In this document: piece after piece, positions 54,751 through 62,089 of the stretch
Position numbering within the stretch: position 1 is the stretch's first letter
How the letters are laid out: each line of letters opens with the position of its first letter
Source: Corynebacterium genitalium ATCC 33030
GTDB taxonomy: Bacteria > Actinomycetota > Actinomycetes > Mycobacteriales > Mycobacteriaceae
Length of the DNA stretch: 64,000 nucleotides
Assembly (NCBI RefSeq): GCF_000143825.1
Contig: NZ_CM000961.1
Span: 957,672 to 1,021,671 of the forward strand
Reading direction: 5' to 3'
The notes under the pieces: model-generated
Databases searched by the model: none
The model's input: the letters and a program-made list of their open reading frames with translations, nothing else
Told to the model about the DNA's origin: nothing
Program-made: the position numbers and the translations under genes

Positions 54751-54824
54751 GGCCCTGTGGCGCAGTTGGTTAGCGCGCCGCCCTGTCACGGCGGAGGTCG
54801 CGGGTTCAAGTCCCGTCAGGGTCG
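54751..54824 (+). tRNA. tRNA-Asp (anticodon GTC), copy 1
   Basis: 74-nt cloverleaf with acceptor GGCCCTG / CAGGGTC, anticodon GTC, discriminator G followed by CCA. Identical to the gene at 56622. Cotranscribed with tRNA-Glu; a terminator follows. Confidence 0.96.
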
Positions 54825-54830
54825 CCATGT

Positions 54831-54868
54831 GCCCCGAGGGTTTCCTCGGGGCTTTTTGCTTATCGACG
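54831..54868 (+). terminator. tRNA-Asp terminator ending in an 11-bp-word copy
   Basis: Stem GCCCCGAGG / CCTCGGGGC, then CTTTTTG; the T-run passes directly into GCTTATCGACG (54858-54868), so the word sits at the expected 3' end of the transcript. Confidence 0.85.
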
Positions 54869-54966
54869 ATTAACCTGCAACCTCCGTGAATCGCCGTACG
54901 GCTGCAGTACCTCGCCTGAGGGCACGGGGTAACCGGGCCCATGAAGAAGGAGACCAGCGTCTTCTT

Positions 54967-55542
54967 CTACGACGTGATAAGTCGTTGTGCCCCCGCTTTG
55001 GCACGGTCAAGCGATCCGAAGTCGCCGAATATGGCCGCGCAAACCAACGCGCCTTCGTATAACTCATGAACGAGTTCACCAGTTTGTGTGTCGCCAGTTA
55101 ACGCGACGAAAAGAGTGCGCATCCACCGCTTCTCGCTCTGAATCACTGCTTTCAGTTCTGCGCCGCAGTCGTTGCCAAGCTCGACCCATGCGTTCACGAA
55201 CCCGCACCCTCGAGGGTTGTTGGCGATCCATTCTTGGGTGAGATTGAACACTGATTCGACAGTGTCCGATCCTGCTTTCTCTGCCTCATCGACGCTGTGC
55301 AGCACTAGTTGTTGCCACTGATTCGCTCGAGCAGTGAGATACGCGCAAACCAGCCCGTCCTTGGACCCGAAGCGCTGATAAAGCGTTCGCTTTGTCACGC
55401 CAGCGTTCTCCACGACGAGGTCCAAACCGGTTGCGGCAATACCTTGTGAATAAAACAAATCCGTAGCTGCCAGCAGAATTCGTTCACCAGCCGGGGTGGT
55501 GCTGGGTTTTGGGAATGGACTGAGGTGCGCTAGATCAACCAA
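54967..55542 (-). CDS. TetR-family transcriptional regulator
   Basis: 191-aa TetR regulator. The N-terminal helix-turn-helix (about 20-65: ERILLAATDLFYSQGIAATGL, then AGVTKRTLYQRFGSKDGL, each shown in part) precedes an effector domain with a Cys in NNPRGCGFVNAW. The start is TTG 55542, supported by AAGGAG 6 nt upstream. Divergent from the EamA transporter; a 16-bp palindrome lies between them and probably is its operator. The protein likely represses the transporter and itself. Confidence 0.88.
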   Translation of the reverse strand: MVDLAHLSPFPKPSTTPAGERILLAATDLFYSQGIAATGLDLVVENAGVTKRTLYQRFGSKDGLVCAYLTARANQWQQLVLHSVDEAEKAGSDTVESVFNLTQEWIANNPRGCGFVNAWVELGNDCGAELKAVIQSEKRWMRTLFVALTGDTQTGELVHELYEGALVCAAIFGDFGSLDRAKAGAQRLITS

Positions 55543-55574
55543 TTCTCGCTCCTTCGGGGAGGGTACATTGACAG

Positions 55575-55590
55575 TATACCGACCGGTATA
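55575..55590. promoter_or_regulatory. TetR operator palindrome
   Basis: TATACCGACCGGTATA, a perfect 6-4-6 inverted repeat (TATACC / GGTATA) in the 62-bp gap between the TetR and EamA genes. Confidence 0.72.
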
Positions 55591-55604
55591 TTTACCTATC
55601 TTTC

Positions 55605-56507
55605 ATGAAGCCAATTCTCATTTCAATCGCATTCATCATCTGCTGGAGCTCCGGGTTCGTGGGTTCCCTTCTGGTAGGTGAAAATGCCTCGCCTATCGGG
55701 TTGTTAGCGTGGCGATACATTGCCACGGCTGTGCTACTCGCCGGGGTCATTTTGTTTCTCCGAAGCGCTCAGCGTCCGGCAAAAGCTCGCCTGTTGCCAG
55801 ACCTGACGAGATCCGCTTGGAAGCATCAAATCTTAATGGGGGTTCTCTCTCACGCGATCTTTCTTGGCGCCGTTTTCTGGGCTTCAGACCTAGCTATTGA
55901 TCCCGGGATTACCTCTCTTGTGTGTGCCTTGCAGCCGATTCTCGTCGCGGCTGTGGGGGCGCGTCTGTGGGACGATCCTTTCAACTTCCGGATGGCGGCT
56001 GGCCTGGTGCTAGGCCTAGTCGCAGTCGGATTGGCTGCCGGTTCAATCGATTTTTCTTCCACGTCGGTGTTTGGGTTGTTGTTACCGTTCGTCGCTTTGT
56101 TGGGATTGTCCGCGAGCGCGCTCCTTGAGCGGGCATCGGATGCTCAAGCAAGCATCGTGCAGGCCCTCGCCATACAGACGGCTACCGCAGCTGTGATCTT
56201 CACGGGAGTCGCGTTGGCGATGGGGGACATGGGTGTCCATGTCAACGCTGACTTCGTCTGGGCGATGGTTTGGCTCGTGTTTCTTTCTGGCATCGGTGGC
56301 TACGCAGCTTATACAGCATGTTTGCGGACCATGGGGTCGACCATGACTAGCTTGTTACTGTTCGTGACCCCGCCGGTTACTTCTTTCTGGACATGGTTGA
56401 TGTTTCACCAGCCGGTCAACGCCGGTCAGATCGCGGGCATGGTTCTCGGGATTGTAGCGGTAGCGCTCACCGTGAACGGAGAACGCCGTGAGCGGAGCAA
56501 CACTTGA
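55605..56507 (+). CDS. EamA/DMT-family transporter
   Basis: 300-aa drug/metabolite-type exporter with ten hydrophobic helices in two EamA repeats (ISIAFIICWSSGFVGSLLVG at the start; GGYAAYTACLRTMGSTMTSL in repeat 2). Substrate unknown. Paired with a divergent TetR regulator. The two genes form a 1.8-kb unit set exactly between two identical tRNA-Asp genes; the DNA looks somewhat less GC-rich than its surroundings, consistent with acquisition. Confidence 0.87.
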   Translation: MKPILISIAFIICWSSGFVGSLLVGENASPIGLLAWRYIATAVLLAGVILFLRSAQRPAKARLLPDLTRSAWKHQILMGVLSHAIFLGAVFWASDLAIDPGITSLVCALQPILVAAVGARLWDDPFNFRMAAGLVLGLVAVGLAAGSIDFSSTSVFGLLLPFVALLGLSASALLERASDAQASIVQALAIQTATAAVIFTGVALAMGDMGVHVNADFVWAMVWLVFLSGIGGYAAYTACLRTMGSTMTSLLLFVTPPVTSFWTWLMFHQPVNAGQIAGMVLGIVAVALTVNGERRERSNT

Positions 56508-56621
56508 GAAAATCGTAGTTGTTCTGGCGATTTGTTAGCTTAGTCAGCGTCTGTGTAAGCTATTAACTCGTGCAAGACGCGGAAATCAAGTAGCCGCGGA
56601 AGTGCGAAAACAAAAGAATAA

Positions 56622-56695
56622 GGCCCTGTGGCGCAGTTGGTTAGCGCGCCGCCCTGTCACGGCGGAGGTCGCGGGTTCAAGTCCCGTCAGGGTCG
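56622..56695 (+). tRNA. tRNA-Asp (anticodon GTC), copy 2
   Basis: Base-for-base copy of 54751-54824 over all 74 nt, but without the encoded CCA (GCTG instead of GCCA follows). 26 bp before tRNA-Phe. Confidence 0.96.
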
Positions 56696-56721
56696 CTGAA
56701 CTGCTTAGTTTCAGCGGTTCC

Positions 56722-56794
56722 GGCCAGATAGCTCAGTTGGTAGAGCACACGCCTGAAAAGTGTGGGGTCGCCAGTTCGATCCTGGCTCTGGCCA
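56722..56794 (+). tRNA. tRNA-Phe (anticodon GAA)
   Basis: Acceptor GGCCAGA / TCTGGCC, discriminator A, anticodon loop CTGAAAA, T-loop TTCGATC. Confidence 0.96.
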
Positions 56795-56801
56795 CGGAAT
56801 G

Positions 56802-56831
56802 AATCCCTCCGCGAAAGCGAAGGGATTTTTT
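56802..56831 (+). terminator. terminator after tRNA-Asp/tRNA-Phe
   Basis: AATCCCT / AGGGATT stem with inner CGC / GCG and a GAAA loop, then a six-T run. Confidence 0.88.
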
Positions 56832-56849
56832 CGTCTGTAGGGTCGTGCC

Positions 56850-57146
56850 ATGAGCGATAACCAGAACAACGACTACAAGGTCGAGCACAACGAAGCTGGG
56901 CACCGTTACGTCATCGAGGTCGACGGGCAGCAGGCAGGGTTTGCCAACTACCACGAGACGGGTGACGTGCGGGATTTCAACCACACCGTCATCGACCCGG
57001 CTTTCCGCGGGCAAGGCCTGTCCGGCAAGCTGATCAAGGAGGCGCTCGACGACACCCGCAGCGCTGGCAAGCAGATCGCGCCGTCGTGCTCTGCCGTGGA
57101 AAACTTCATTGCGAAGAATCCGGAGTACAACGACCTCGTGTCGTAG
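56850..57146 (+). CDS. small GNAT-family (YjdJ-type) acetyltransferase
   Basis: 98-aa single-domain protein of the short GNAT family. The core motif DPAFRGQGLSGKLIKEAL binds acetyl-CoA, and SCSAVENFIAKNPEYNDL near the end is the family's conserved Cys/Tyr region. Substrate unknown. TAGGGT stands 6 nt before the ATG. Confidence 0.88.
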   Translation: MSDNQNNDYKVEHNEAGHRYVIEVDGQQAGFANYHETGDVRDFNHTVIDPAFRGQGLSGKLIKEALDDTRSAGKQIAPSCSAVENFIAKNPEYNDLVS

Positions 57147-57302
57147 TTGCCCTTGCCAACATAACGCCGTGGACACGAGCAGCTAGAAACAACTAGCTAG
57201 AACGTTTCTTTCTTGGCGAGAAATGTAGCCTTCTAGTCGATTGGCTCTAGCTAACCGGAGATTTCGGCAAAAGGGCGGCGGCTGTACCACCGCACTCGTG
57301 AC
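57147..57302. other. intergenic region with a CTAG cluster
   Basis: 156 bp without a gene. The normally rare tetramer CTAG occurs five times within about 70 bp (roughly 57182-57250), partly as GCTAGAA repeats. No transposase fragment seen. Confidence 0.5.
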
Positions 57303-57893
57303 CTAGATGACGTAGTTCGAGTCGTTCGCCACGTAGGCGTCCGGGTCCACCAAGTGCTTACGCTCGTCTTGCATGCGCGGGCGGAATTTGGCGGGGATGC
57401 CGATGGCGATGCAGTTGGCTGGGACGTCTTTTGTCACCACAGCGTTGGCGCCGACAGCGGAGCCCTCGCCAATCGTGATCGGGCCCAGTACCTTCGCGCC
57501 CGCACCGATGGTGACGTTGTCGCCGATGGTGGGGTGGCGCTTGGTCTGCGTGAGCACCTGCCCACCCAAGGTGACCCCGTGGTAGAGCATGACCCCGTCG
57601 CCGATTTCTGCGGTTTCGCCAATGACGATGCCCATTCCGTGATCGATGAAGAAGCGGCGGCCGATCGTGGCGCCGGGGTGGATCTCTACACCAGTGAGGA
57701 AGCGGGTGAACTGCGCCAGCACACGCGCGGGACCCTTGTGACCGTTCATCCACAGTTTGTGGCTGATTCGGTGCGACCAGATGGCGTGAAGGCCGGAGTA
57801 GACAATGGCGTTCTCCACGTCACCCCGGGCGGCGGGGTCATGCTGCCGGGCGTTTTCCAGGTCCTCACGGATTGCGCTGATCACCTTGAACAT
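57303..57893 (-). CDS. cysE: serine O-acetyltransferase
   Basis: 196-aa left-handed beta-helix enzyme making O-acetylserine, the cysteine precursor. Hexapeptide repeats run from [20 protein letters not shown] through [20 protein letters not shown] to [12 protein letters not shown]; active-site His-Asp in FIDHG. Shorter than E. coli CysE, as usual in actinobacteria. Downstream of cysK in the same direction, 108 bp apart. Confidence 0.94.
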   Translation of the reverse strand: MFKVISAIREDLENARQHDPAARGDVENAIVYSGLHAIWSHRISHKLWMNGHKGPARVLAQFTRFLTGVEIHPGATIGRRFFIDHGMGIVIGETAEIGDGVMLYHGVTLGGQVLTQTKRHPTIGDNVTIGAGAKVLGPITIGEGSAVGANAVVTKDVPANCIAIGIPAKFRPRMQDERKHLVDPDAYVANDSNYVI

Positions 57894-57985
57894 GTCGCCA
57901 GAGTTTAGCAGCGCGAATAGGAACGCCCCCGCGGCCCTGCGGGTTTAGATTCACAGGAGGCGGGGGCGGTGACGGGGTGGTGAGC

Positions 57986-57996
57986 CGTCGATAAGC
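57986..57996 (-). repeat. 11-bp word GCTTATCGACG, intergenic copy after cysK
   Basis: Exact copy read on the - strand, 5 bp past the cysK stop and upstream of cysE. Confidence 0.9.
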
Positions 57997-58001
57997 AATG
58001 C

Positions 58002-58946
58002 TTAGTCGCGGATGTCCTCGTACAGAATGGTGGAGATGTAGCGCTCGCCGAAGTCGCAGACGATGGTGGCGATGGTCTTGCCGGCGTTCTCCGGGCGGGA
58101 CGCGACCTCAAGCGCAGCCTTGATGTTGGCGCCGGTGGAGATGCCGCCCAGGATACCGTCCTTGGCTGCGAGCTCGCGGGAGGTGGACACGGCGTCCTCG
58201 TTGGAGATGGCGATCACTTCGTCGATGATCTCGCGGTCGAGGGTGCCCGGGACGAAGTTCGCGCCCATGCCCTGGATCTTGTGCGGGCCAGCGGTGCCCT
58301 CAGACAGGAGCGGGGACGCGGACGGCTCGACAGCGACGAGCTTGATGTCCGGGTTCTTCTCCTTGAGGTACTTGCCGGCACCGGAGATGGTGCCGCCGGT
58401 GCCCACGCCTGCGACGAGAATGTCGATCTCACCGTCGGTGTCGTTCCACAGCTCCGGTCCGGTCGTCTCGTAGTGGACCTTCGGGTTGGCTTCGTTCTCG
58501 AACTGGCGGGCAAGGATGGCGTTTTCGGTCTGCGCGACAATCTCGTCTGCCTTTTCGACAGCACCCTTCATGCCTGCGGAGCCCGGGGTGAGCTCGATCT
58601 GCGCACCGTATGCGCGCAGGACAACGCGACGCTCGACGGACATGGTTTCCGGCATGGTCAGGATGACCTTGTAGCCGCGAGCTGCACCGACAAGCGCGAG
58701 GGCGATACCGGTGTTGCCGGAGGTTGCCTCGACGATGGTGCCGCCCGGCTTGAGTTCGCCGGAAGCCTCAGCAGCGTCGATGATTGCGCGGCCGATGCGG
58801 TCCTTGACGGAGTTGGCCGGGTTGTAGAACTCCAGCTTGCCCAGAACACGTGCGTTAGCGGCGTCGGTGTCCTTGGTAATGCCGTTGAGCTGGACCAGCG
58901 GGGTGCCGCCGATGGTGTCCAGGATGTTGTTGTAAATGTTCGCCAT
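58002..58946 (-). CDS. cysK: cysteine synthase A (O-acetylserine sulfhydrylase)
   Basis: 314-aa PLP enzyme making cysteine from O-acetylserine and sulfide. PLP lysine Lys48 in NPANSVKDR, the substrate loop EATSGNTGIALA, and the phosphate loop GVGTGGTISG. ATG 58946 has AAGGAG upstream; a longer frame to 59012 lacks one. Codon bias suggests high expression. A McbR-like half-conserved palindrome lies upstream (59047-59062). Confidence 0.95.
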   Translation of the reverse strand: MANIYNNILDTIGGTPLVQLNGITKDTDAANARVLGKLEFYNPANSVKDRIGRAIIDAAEASGELKPGGTIVEATSGNTGIALALVGAARGYKVILTMPETMSVERRVVLRAYGAQIELTPGSAGMKGAVEKADEIVAQTENAILARQFENEANPKVHYETTGPELWNDTDGEIDILVAGVGTGGTISGAGKYLKEKNPDIKLVAVEPSASPLLSEGTAGPHKIQGMGANFVPGTLDREIIDEVIAISNEDAVSTSRELAAKDGILGGISTGANIKAALEVASRPENAGKTIATIVCDFGERYISTILYEDIRD

Positions 58947-59046
58947 GAGGTAGCGCTCCTTGCGTTGGTCGCATGTGTCTTTTTTGGGCGGTAGCGCGGG
59001 TGCTCCGCTCACGAAAACTGATCGTACATCAATTCGCGCAGAAATC

Positions 59047-59062
59047 TAGACCGCTCGGTATA
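59047..59062. promoter_or_regulatory. McbR-like site upstream of cysK
   Basis: TAGAC-N6-GTATA, one base off the C. glutamicum McbR motif TAGAC-N6-GTCTA that controls sulfur genes including cysK. About 100 bp before the cysK start. Confidence 0.4.
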
Positions 59063-59192
59063 ACTATGTTGAACCGACCTGTTTTGTGGCGGTGACGTGC
59101 GCGGGGGCACCCACTCGGGGGAGAGGGATGGTAGCTTCGTCCGGTGATTCGGGCATTCCGACATGTCAGTGCACATGTCAACGACGTGCCTT

Positions 59193-59202
59193 AGGGGAGG
59201 GG
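59193..59202 (+). promoter_or_regulatory. tandem AGGGG boxes (candidate RamA autoregulatory sites)
   Basis: AGGGGAGGGG, two copies of the A/T-GGGG core to which RamA binds in C. glutamicum, about 120 bp before the ramA start. Confidence 0.45.
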
Positions 59203-59319
59203 TCGCAATTTGGTTACCCCCATAACCGGGTTATTATGGACCTCATCCGCACACCGAACCAGATGTCGCCTTGAGTCGGGGAATCACTTGCAGTGGGGCG
59301 CTCTGATGAAGGAGAACGA

Positions 59320-60162
59320 ATGGATCCGCACCGGGTCAAGGACGATGAGGACGCAATCCGCGCCTCGCTGACGTCCCTTAAGACCGCGACCGGAATCCCG
59401 GTGGCCATGTACGGCACACTGCTTGCAGACAACCGGCTGCAGATCACCCAGTGGGTGGGGCTGCGCACAACGTCGCTGCATAACTTGGTTCTGGATCCGA
59501 ACCAGGGCGTCGGCGGGCGTGTTGTGGCTACCCGTCGCGCGGTGGGCGTGTCCGATTACACCCGCGCGAACGTCATCTCCCACGAGCACGACGTATCGAT
59601 CCAGGATGAAGGCTTGCACTCTGTGGTCGCTGTGCCTGTCATCGTGCAGCGCGAAATCCGCGGCGTCCTGTACGTAGGTGTGCATTCACCCGTGCGGCTG
59701 GGGGAGAAGGTCATCGAGGAAGTCACGATGACAGCGCGCACGCTTGAGCAAGACCTCGCGGTCAACTCCGCTTTACGACGAGCCGAGGGCGGCAAAACTG
59801 CCACCGCTAAGACCGGCCGCGTGATGAACGGGGCCGAGTGGGAACAGGTGCGTGCGACCCACTCCAAGCTGCGCATGCTGGCGAACCGTGTGGAGGAAGG
59901 TCCGGTCCGCAAGGAGCTGGAGCAGCTGTGTGACCAGATGGTCTCCCCGGTGCGTGTCAAACAGGCGACGAAGCTGTCTGCTCGTGAGCTGGACGTTTTG
60001 TCGTGCGTCGCTTTGGGGCATACGAACGTGGAGGCCGCCGAAGAAATGGGCATCGGCGCAGAGACGGTGAAGTCCTACCTCCGCAGCGTGATGCGCAAGT
60101 TAGGAGCCCACACGCGCTACGAGGCTGTGAACGCCGCACGCCGGATTGGCGCACTGCCCTAA
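59320..60162 (+). CDS. ramA: LuxR-type regulator of acetate/carbon metabolism RamA
   Basis: 280-aa regulator with a GAF-like N-terminal domain (about 15-150) and a C-terminal LuxR helix-turn-helix (about 217-262: [20 protein letters not shown], then [20 protein letters not shown]). In C. glutamicum RamA activates acetate-uptake, glyoxylate-shunt and sugar genes and sits beside cysK, exactly as here. ATG 59320 has GAAGGAGAACGA upstream. Confidence 0.92.
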   Translation: MDPHRVKDDEDAIRASLTSLKTATGIPVAMYGTLLADNRLQITQWVGLRTTSLHNLVLDPNQGVGGRVVATRRAVGVSDYTRANVISHEHDVSIQDEGLHSVVAVPVIVQREIRGVLYVGVHSPVRLGEKVIEEVTMTARTLEQDLAVNSALRRAEGGKTATAKTGRVMNGAEWEQVRATHSKLRMLANRVEEGPVRKELEQLCDQMVSPVRVKQATKLSARELDVLSCVALGHTNVEAAEEMGIGAETVKSYLRSVMRKLGAHTRYEAVNAARRIGALP

Positions 60163-60184
60163 AACTTTCATTACCCTGGGTGCC

Positions 60185-61441
60185 GTGAAACAGCGATTTC
60201 TGGTCCAAGGTGGCACCCGTCTGCAGGGCTCGGTGCGAGTTGAAGGCGCGAAGAACAGTGTGCTCAAGCTCATGGCAGCGGCCCTTCTCGCGGAGGGAAC
60301 AACGACCCTGAACAACTGCCCCGAGATTCTCGACGTCCCGTTGATGAAGAAGGTTCTCGAGGGCTTGGGCTGCCAAGTGGAGATTGACGGCACAGTCGTG
60401 CGCATCCACTCGCCAGCGTTCATCTCATCTCGTGCTGACTTCGACGCGGTGCGGCAGTTCCGTGCGTCGGTAGCGGTGCTCGGGCCGCTCACTGCGCGCT
60501 GCGGCGAGGCCATCGTTGCGCTGCCCGGTGGAGACGCGATCGGTTCACGTCCCCTGGATATGCACCAATCGGGTTTGGAGAAGCTCGGTGCGACGACGCA
60601 CATCGAGCACGGCGCTGTGGTTGCCCGCGCGGACAAACTGCGCGGTGCGAAGATCAGCCTCGACTTCCCGTCCGTGGGCGCAACAGAGAACATTCTCACG
60701 GCCTCGGTTCTTGCGGAAGGTCAGACGATTCTGGACAACGCCGCCCGCGAGCCTGAGATTGTGGATCTGTGCGAGATGCTCAATGAGATGGGCGCGCGGA
60801 TCCAGGGTGCGGGCACGTCGACCATCACTATCGACGGCGTGGAGTCGCTTCGCCCGACGGAGCACACCGTCGTCGGTGACCGCATTGTCGCAGGCACCTG
60901 GGCCTACGCGGCCGCGATGACCCAGGGTGACGTGACAGTCGGCGGCATCGCCCCGCGTCACCTCCACCTCGCTTTGTCAAAGCTGCGGACTGCAGGCGCT
61001 GACGTGGAGACCTACGACCAGGGCTTCCGCATCCGGATGAATCGCCGCCCTCAGGCGGTGGACTACCAGACGTTGCCGTTCCCCGGCTTTCCTACTGACC
61101 TTCAACCCATGGCTATCGGCTTGAGCGCTATCGCCGACGGCACATCGGTGATCACGGAGAACGTCTTCGAATCGCGTTTCCGCTTTGTCGACGAAATGCT
61201 CCGCCTGGGTGCTGACGCCACCGTTGACGGCCACCACGTTGTCCTGCGCGGCGTGAACGAACTCTCCTCCACCGACGTGTGGTCCTCCGATATCCGTGCA
61301 GGCGCCGGCCTTGTTCTCGCTGGTCTTGTCGCCGATGGGCAGACCGTCGTCCACGATGTCGAGCACATCGACCGCGGTTACCCCTACTTTGTCGAGAGCC
61401 TCAATGCGCTCGGCGCCAACGTGCAACGAATTAGCGTTTAA
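60185..61441 (+). CDS. murA: UDP-N-acetylglucosamine 1-carboxyvinyltransferase, Asp-type
   Basis: 418-aa enoylpyruvate transferase starting peptidoglycan synthesis. Lys-Asn pair in [10 protein letters not shown] at residues 22-23. The catalytic loop reads [14 protein letters not shown]: residue 117 is Asp where most bacteria have Cys (E. coli Cys115). The same Cys-to-Asp change is known in M. tuberculosis and Chlamydia, where it gives intrinsic fosfomycin resistance while keeping activity. GTG start 7 nt after TACCCT. It follows ramA by 22 bp but has its own promoter. Confidence 0.95.
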   Translation: MKQRFLVQGGTRLQGSVRVEGAKNSVLKLMAAALLAEGTTTLNNCPEILDVPLMKKVLEGLGCQVEIDGTVVRIHSPAFISSRADFDAVRQFRASVAVLGPLTARCGEAIVALPGGDAIGSRPLDMHQSGLEKLGATTHIEHGAVVARADKLRGAKISLDFPSVGATENILTASVLAEGQTILDNAAREPEIVDLCEMLNEMGARIQGAGTSTITIDGVESLRPTEHTVVGDRIVAGTWAYAAAMTQGDVTVGGIAPRHLHLALSKLRTAGADVETYDQGFRIRMNRRPQAVDYQTLPFPGFPTDLQPMAIGLSAIADGTSVITENVFESRFRFVDEMLRLGADATVDGHHVVLRGVNELSSTDVWSSDIRAGAGLVLAGLVADGQTVVHDVEHIDRGYPYFVESLNALGANVQRISV

Positions 61442-61444
61442 AAC

Positions 61445-61455
61445 GCTTATCGACG
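61445..61455 (+). repeat. 11-bp word GCTTATCGACG after murA
   Basis: Exact copy starting 3 bp past the murA stop codon. The last copy in the window; none occurs in the rRNA. Confidence 0.9.
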
Positions 61456-61629
61456 GCACCTAAAAACCGTGTTTGTGCTGGGGGTTTGTGTTGTTGGTGG
61501 TTGGTGTGTAGCTTTATGTGAGTCAGCGTGACCGACAACGCCCCGCCGGACAGTGTGGTTTGGTGAGATGGCGGTAGGAAAACAATCGTTGGCAGGGATC
61601 TGAAACATTTTCACTGGGTATCAAGTGAT

Positions 61630-61659
61630 TTGCTTGGTGTGGTGGTGGGTGTGTAGGGT
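61630..61659 (+). promoter_or_regulatory. candidate rRNA promoter
   Basis: TTGCTT (61630-61635), 18-bp spacer, TAGGGT (61654-61659), about 430 bp before 16S. Other promoters may exist in the leader. Confidence 0.5.
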
Positions 61660-61718
61660 CGTCCGAGCTACTTCAAGCAGGTCCGATTGGTTTCGGGTGT
61701 GTTTGGGTGTGCGTGTGT

Positions 61719-61736
61719 TGTGTGAGAACTCGATAG
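61719..61736 (+). promoter_or_regulatory. rrn antitermination (nut/boxA-type) element, leader copy
   Basis: TGTGTGAGAACTCGATAG resembles the mycobacterial rrn element TGTTTGAGAACTCAATAG, conserved in leader and spacer. A second copy is at 63956. Confidence 0.7.
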
Positions 61737-62089
61737 TGTGCCAATGTTTTTTGGTTGGTTGTGTGCGACCTTTTTGATGCCTGCACGTGTTTTGTGTGTG
61801 GTGTGTGCTGGTCGGTGGTGCCTGAACCTATTGATGGGGTGTCACTGTGCTGGTTGGTCGTGTGTGACTGATTGGAAATATATTTTTTGTCGTCCCTGTT
61901 CTTCCTCGTCGGATGTGGGGGCGGCTGTTTTGGATGAACCTTTTGGTTTGTCTAGTAATTTTAGGATTGCCAGTTCACGCACTGGCGCTGCGGATGTTTG
62001 TGTTTGTGGTGTTTGTGTGTGGGTGGTTTTGTTTTGGTTGGGTTTTGGGCTTTTCACGGCCTGTTTCACTGTGTTTTGTTGAAACTGTT

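Larger units (their letters stand above)
58947..59319. promoter_or_regulatory. 373-bp divergent control region, cysK / ramA
   Basis: No gene. It contains a McbR-like site (59047-59062), a direct repeat ACATGTCA (59161-59168 and 59173-59180), two adjacent AGGGG boxes (59193-59202) and the inverted repeat GGTTA / TAACC (59212-59227), so several regulators may bind. GAAGGAG precedes ramA. Confidence 0.65.
61442..62089 (+). other. rrn operon leader (648 bp)
   Basis: No protein gene. It starts with an 11-bp-word copy just past murA, then a strikingly G/T-rich stretch on the + strand (long runs of GTGT/TTGG) containing the likely rRNA promoter (61630-61659), a nut-like box (61719-61736) and the precursor sequence leading into 16S. 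Confidence 0.75.

Noticed and set aside
54751..56695. Calling the tRNA-Asp-flanked segment an integrative element
   Set aside because: No integrase, transposase or phage gene is present; kept only as a possible recombination product.
848..61455. Reading the 11-bp word as a DnaA box
   Set aside because: TTATCGACG differs from TTATCCACA at two positions that matter, the word is invariant over 11 bp including the leading GC, and copies are spread through genes; a true DnaA-box pair at 10593 looks different.
848..61455. Reading the 11-bp word as a Chi or KOPS-type polar signal
   Set aside because: Orientation is nearly balanced (13 to 9) within one 64-kb stretch, whereas polar signals are strongly skewed; not excluded until tested genome-wide.
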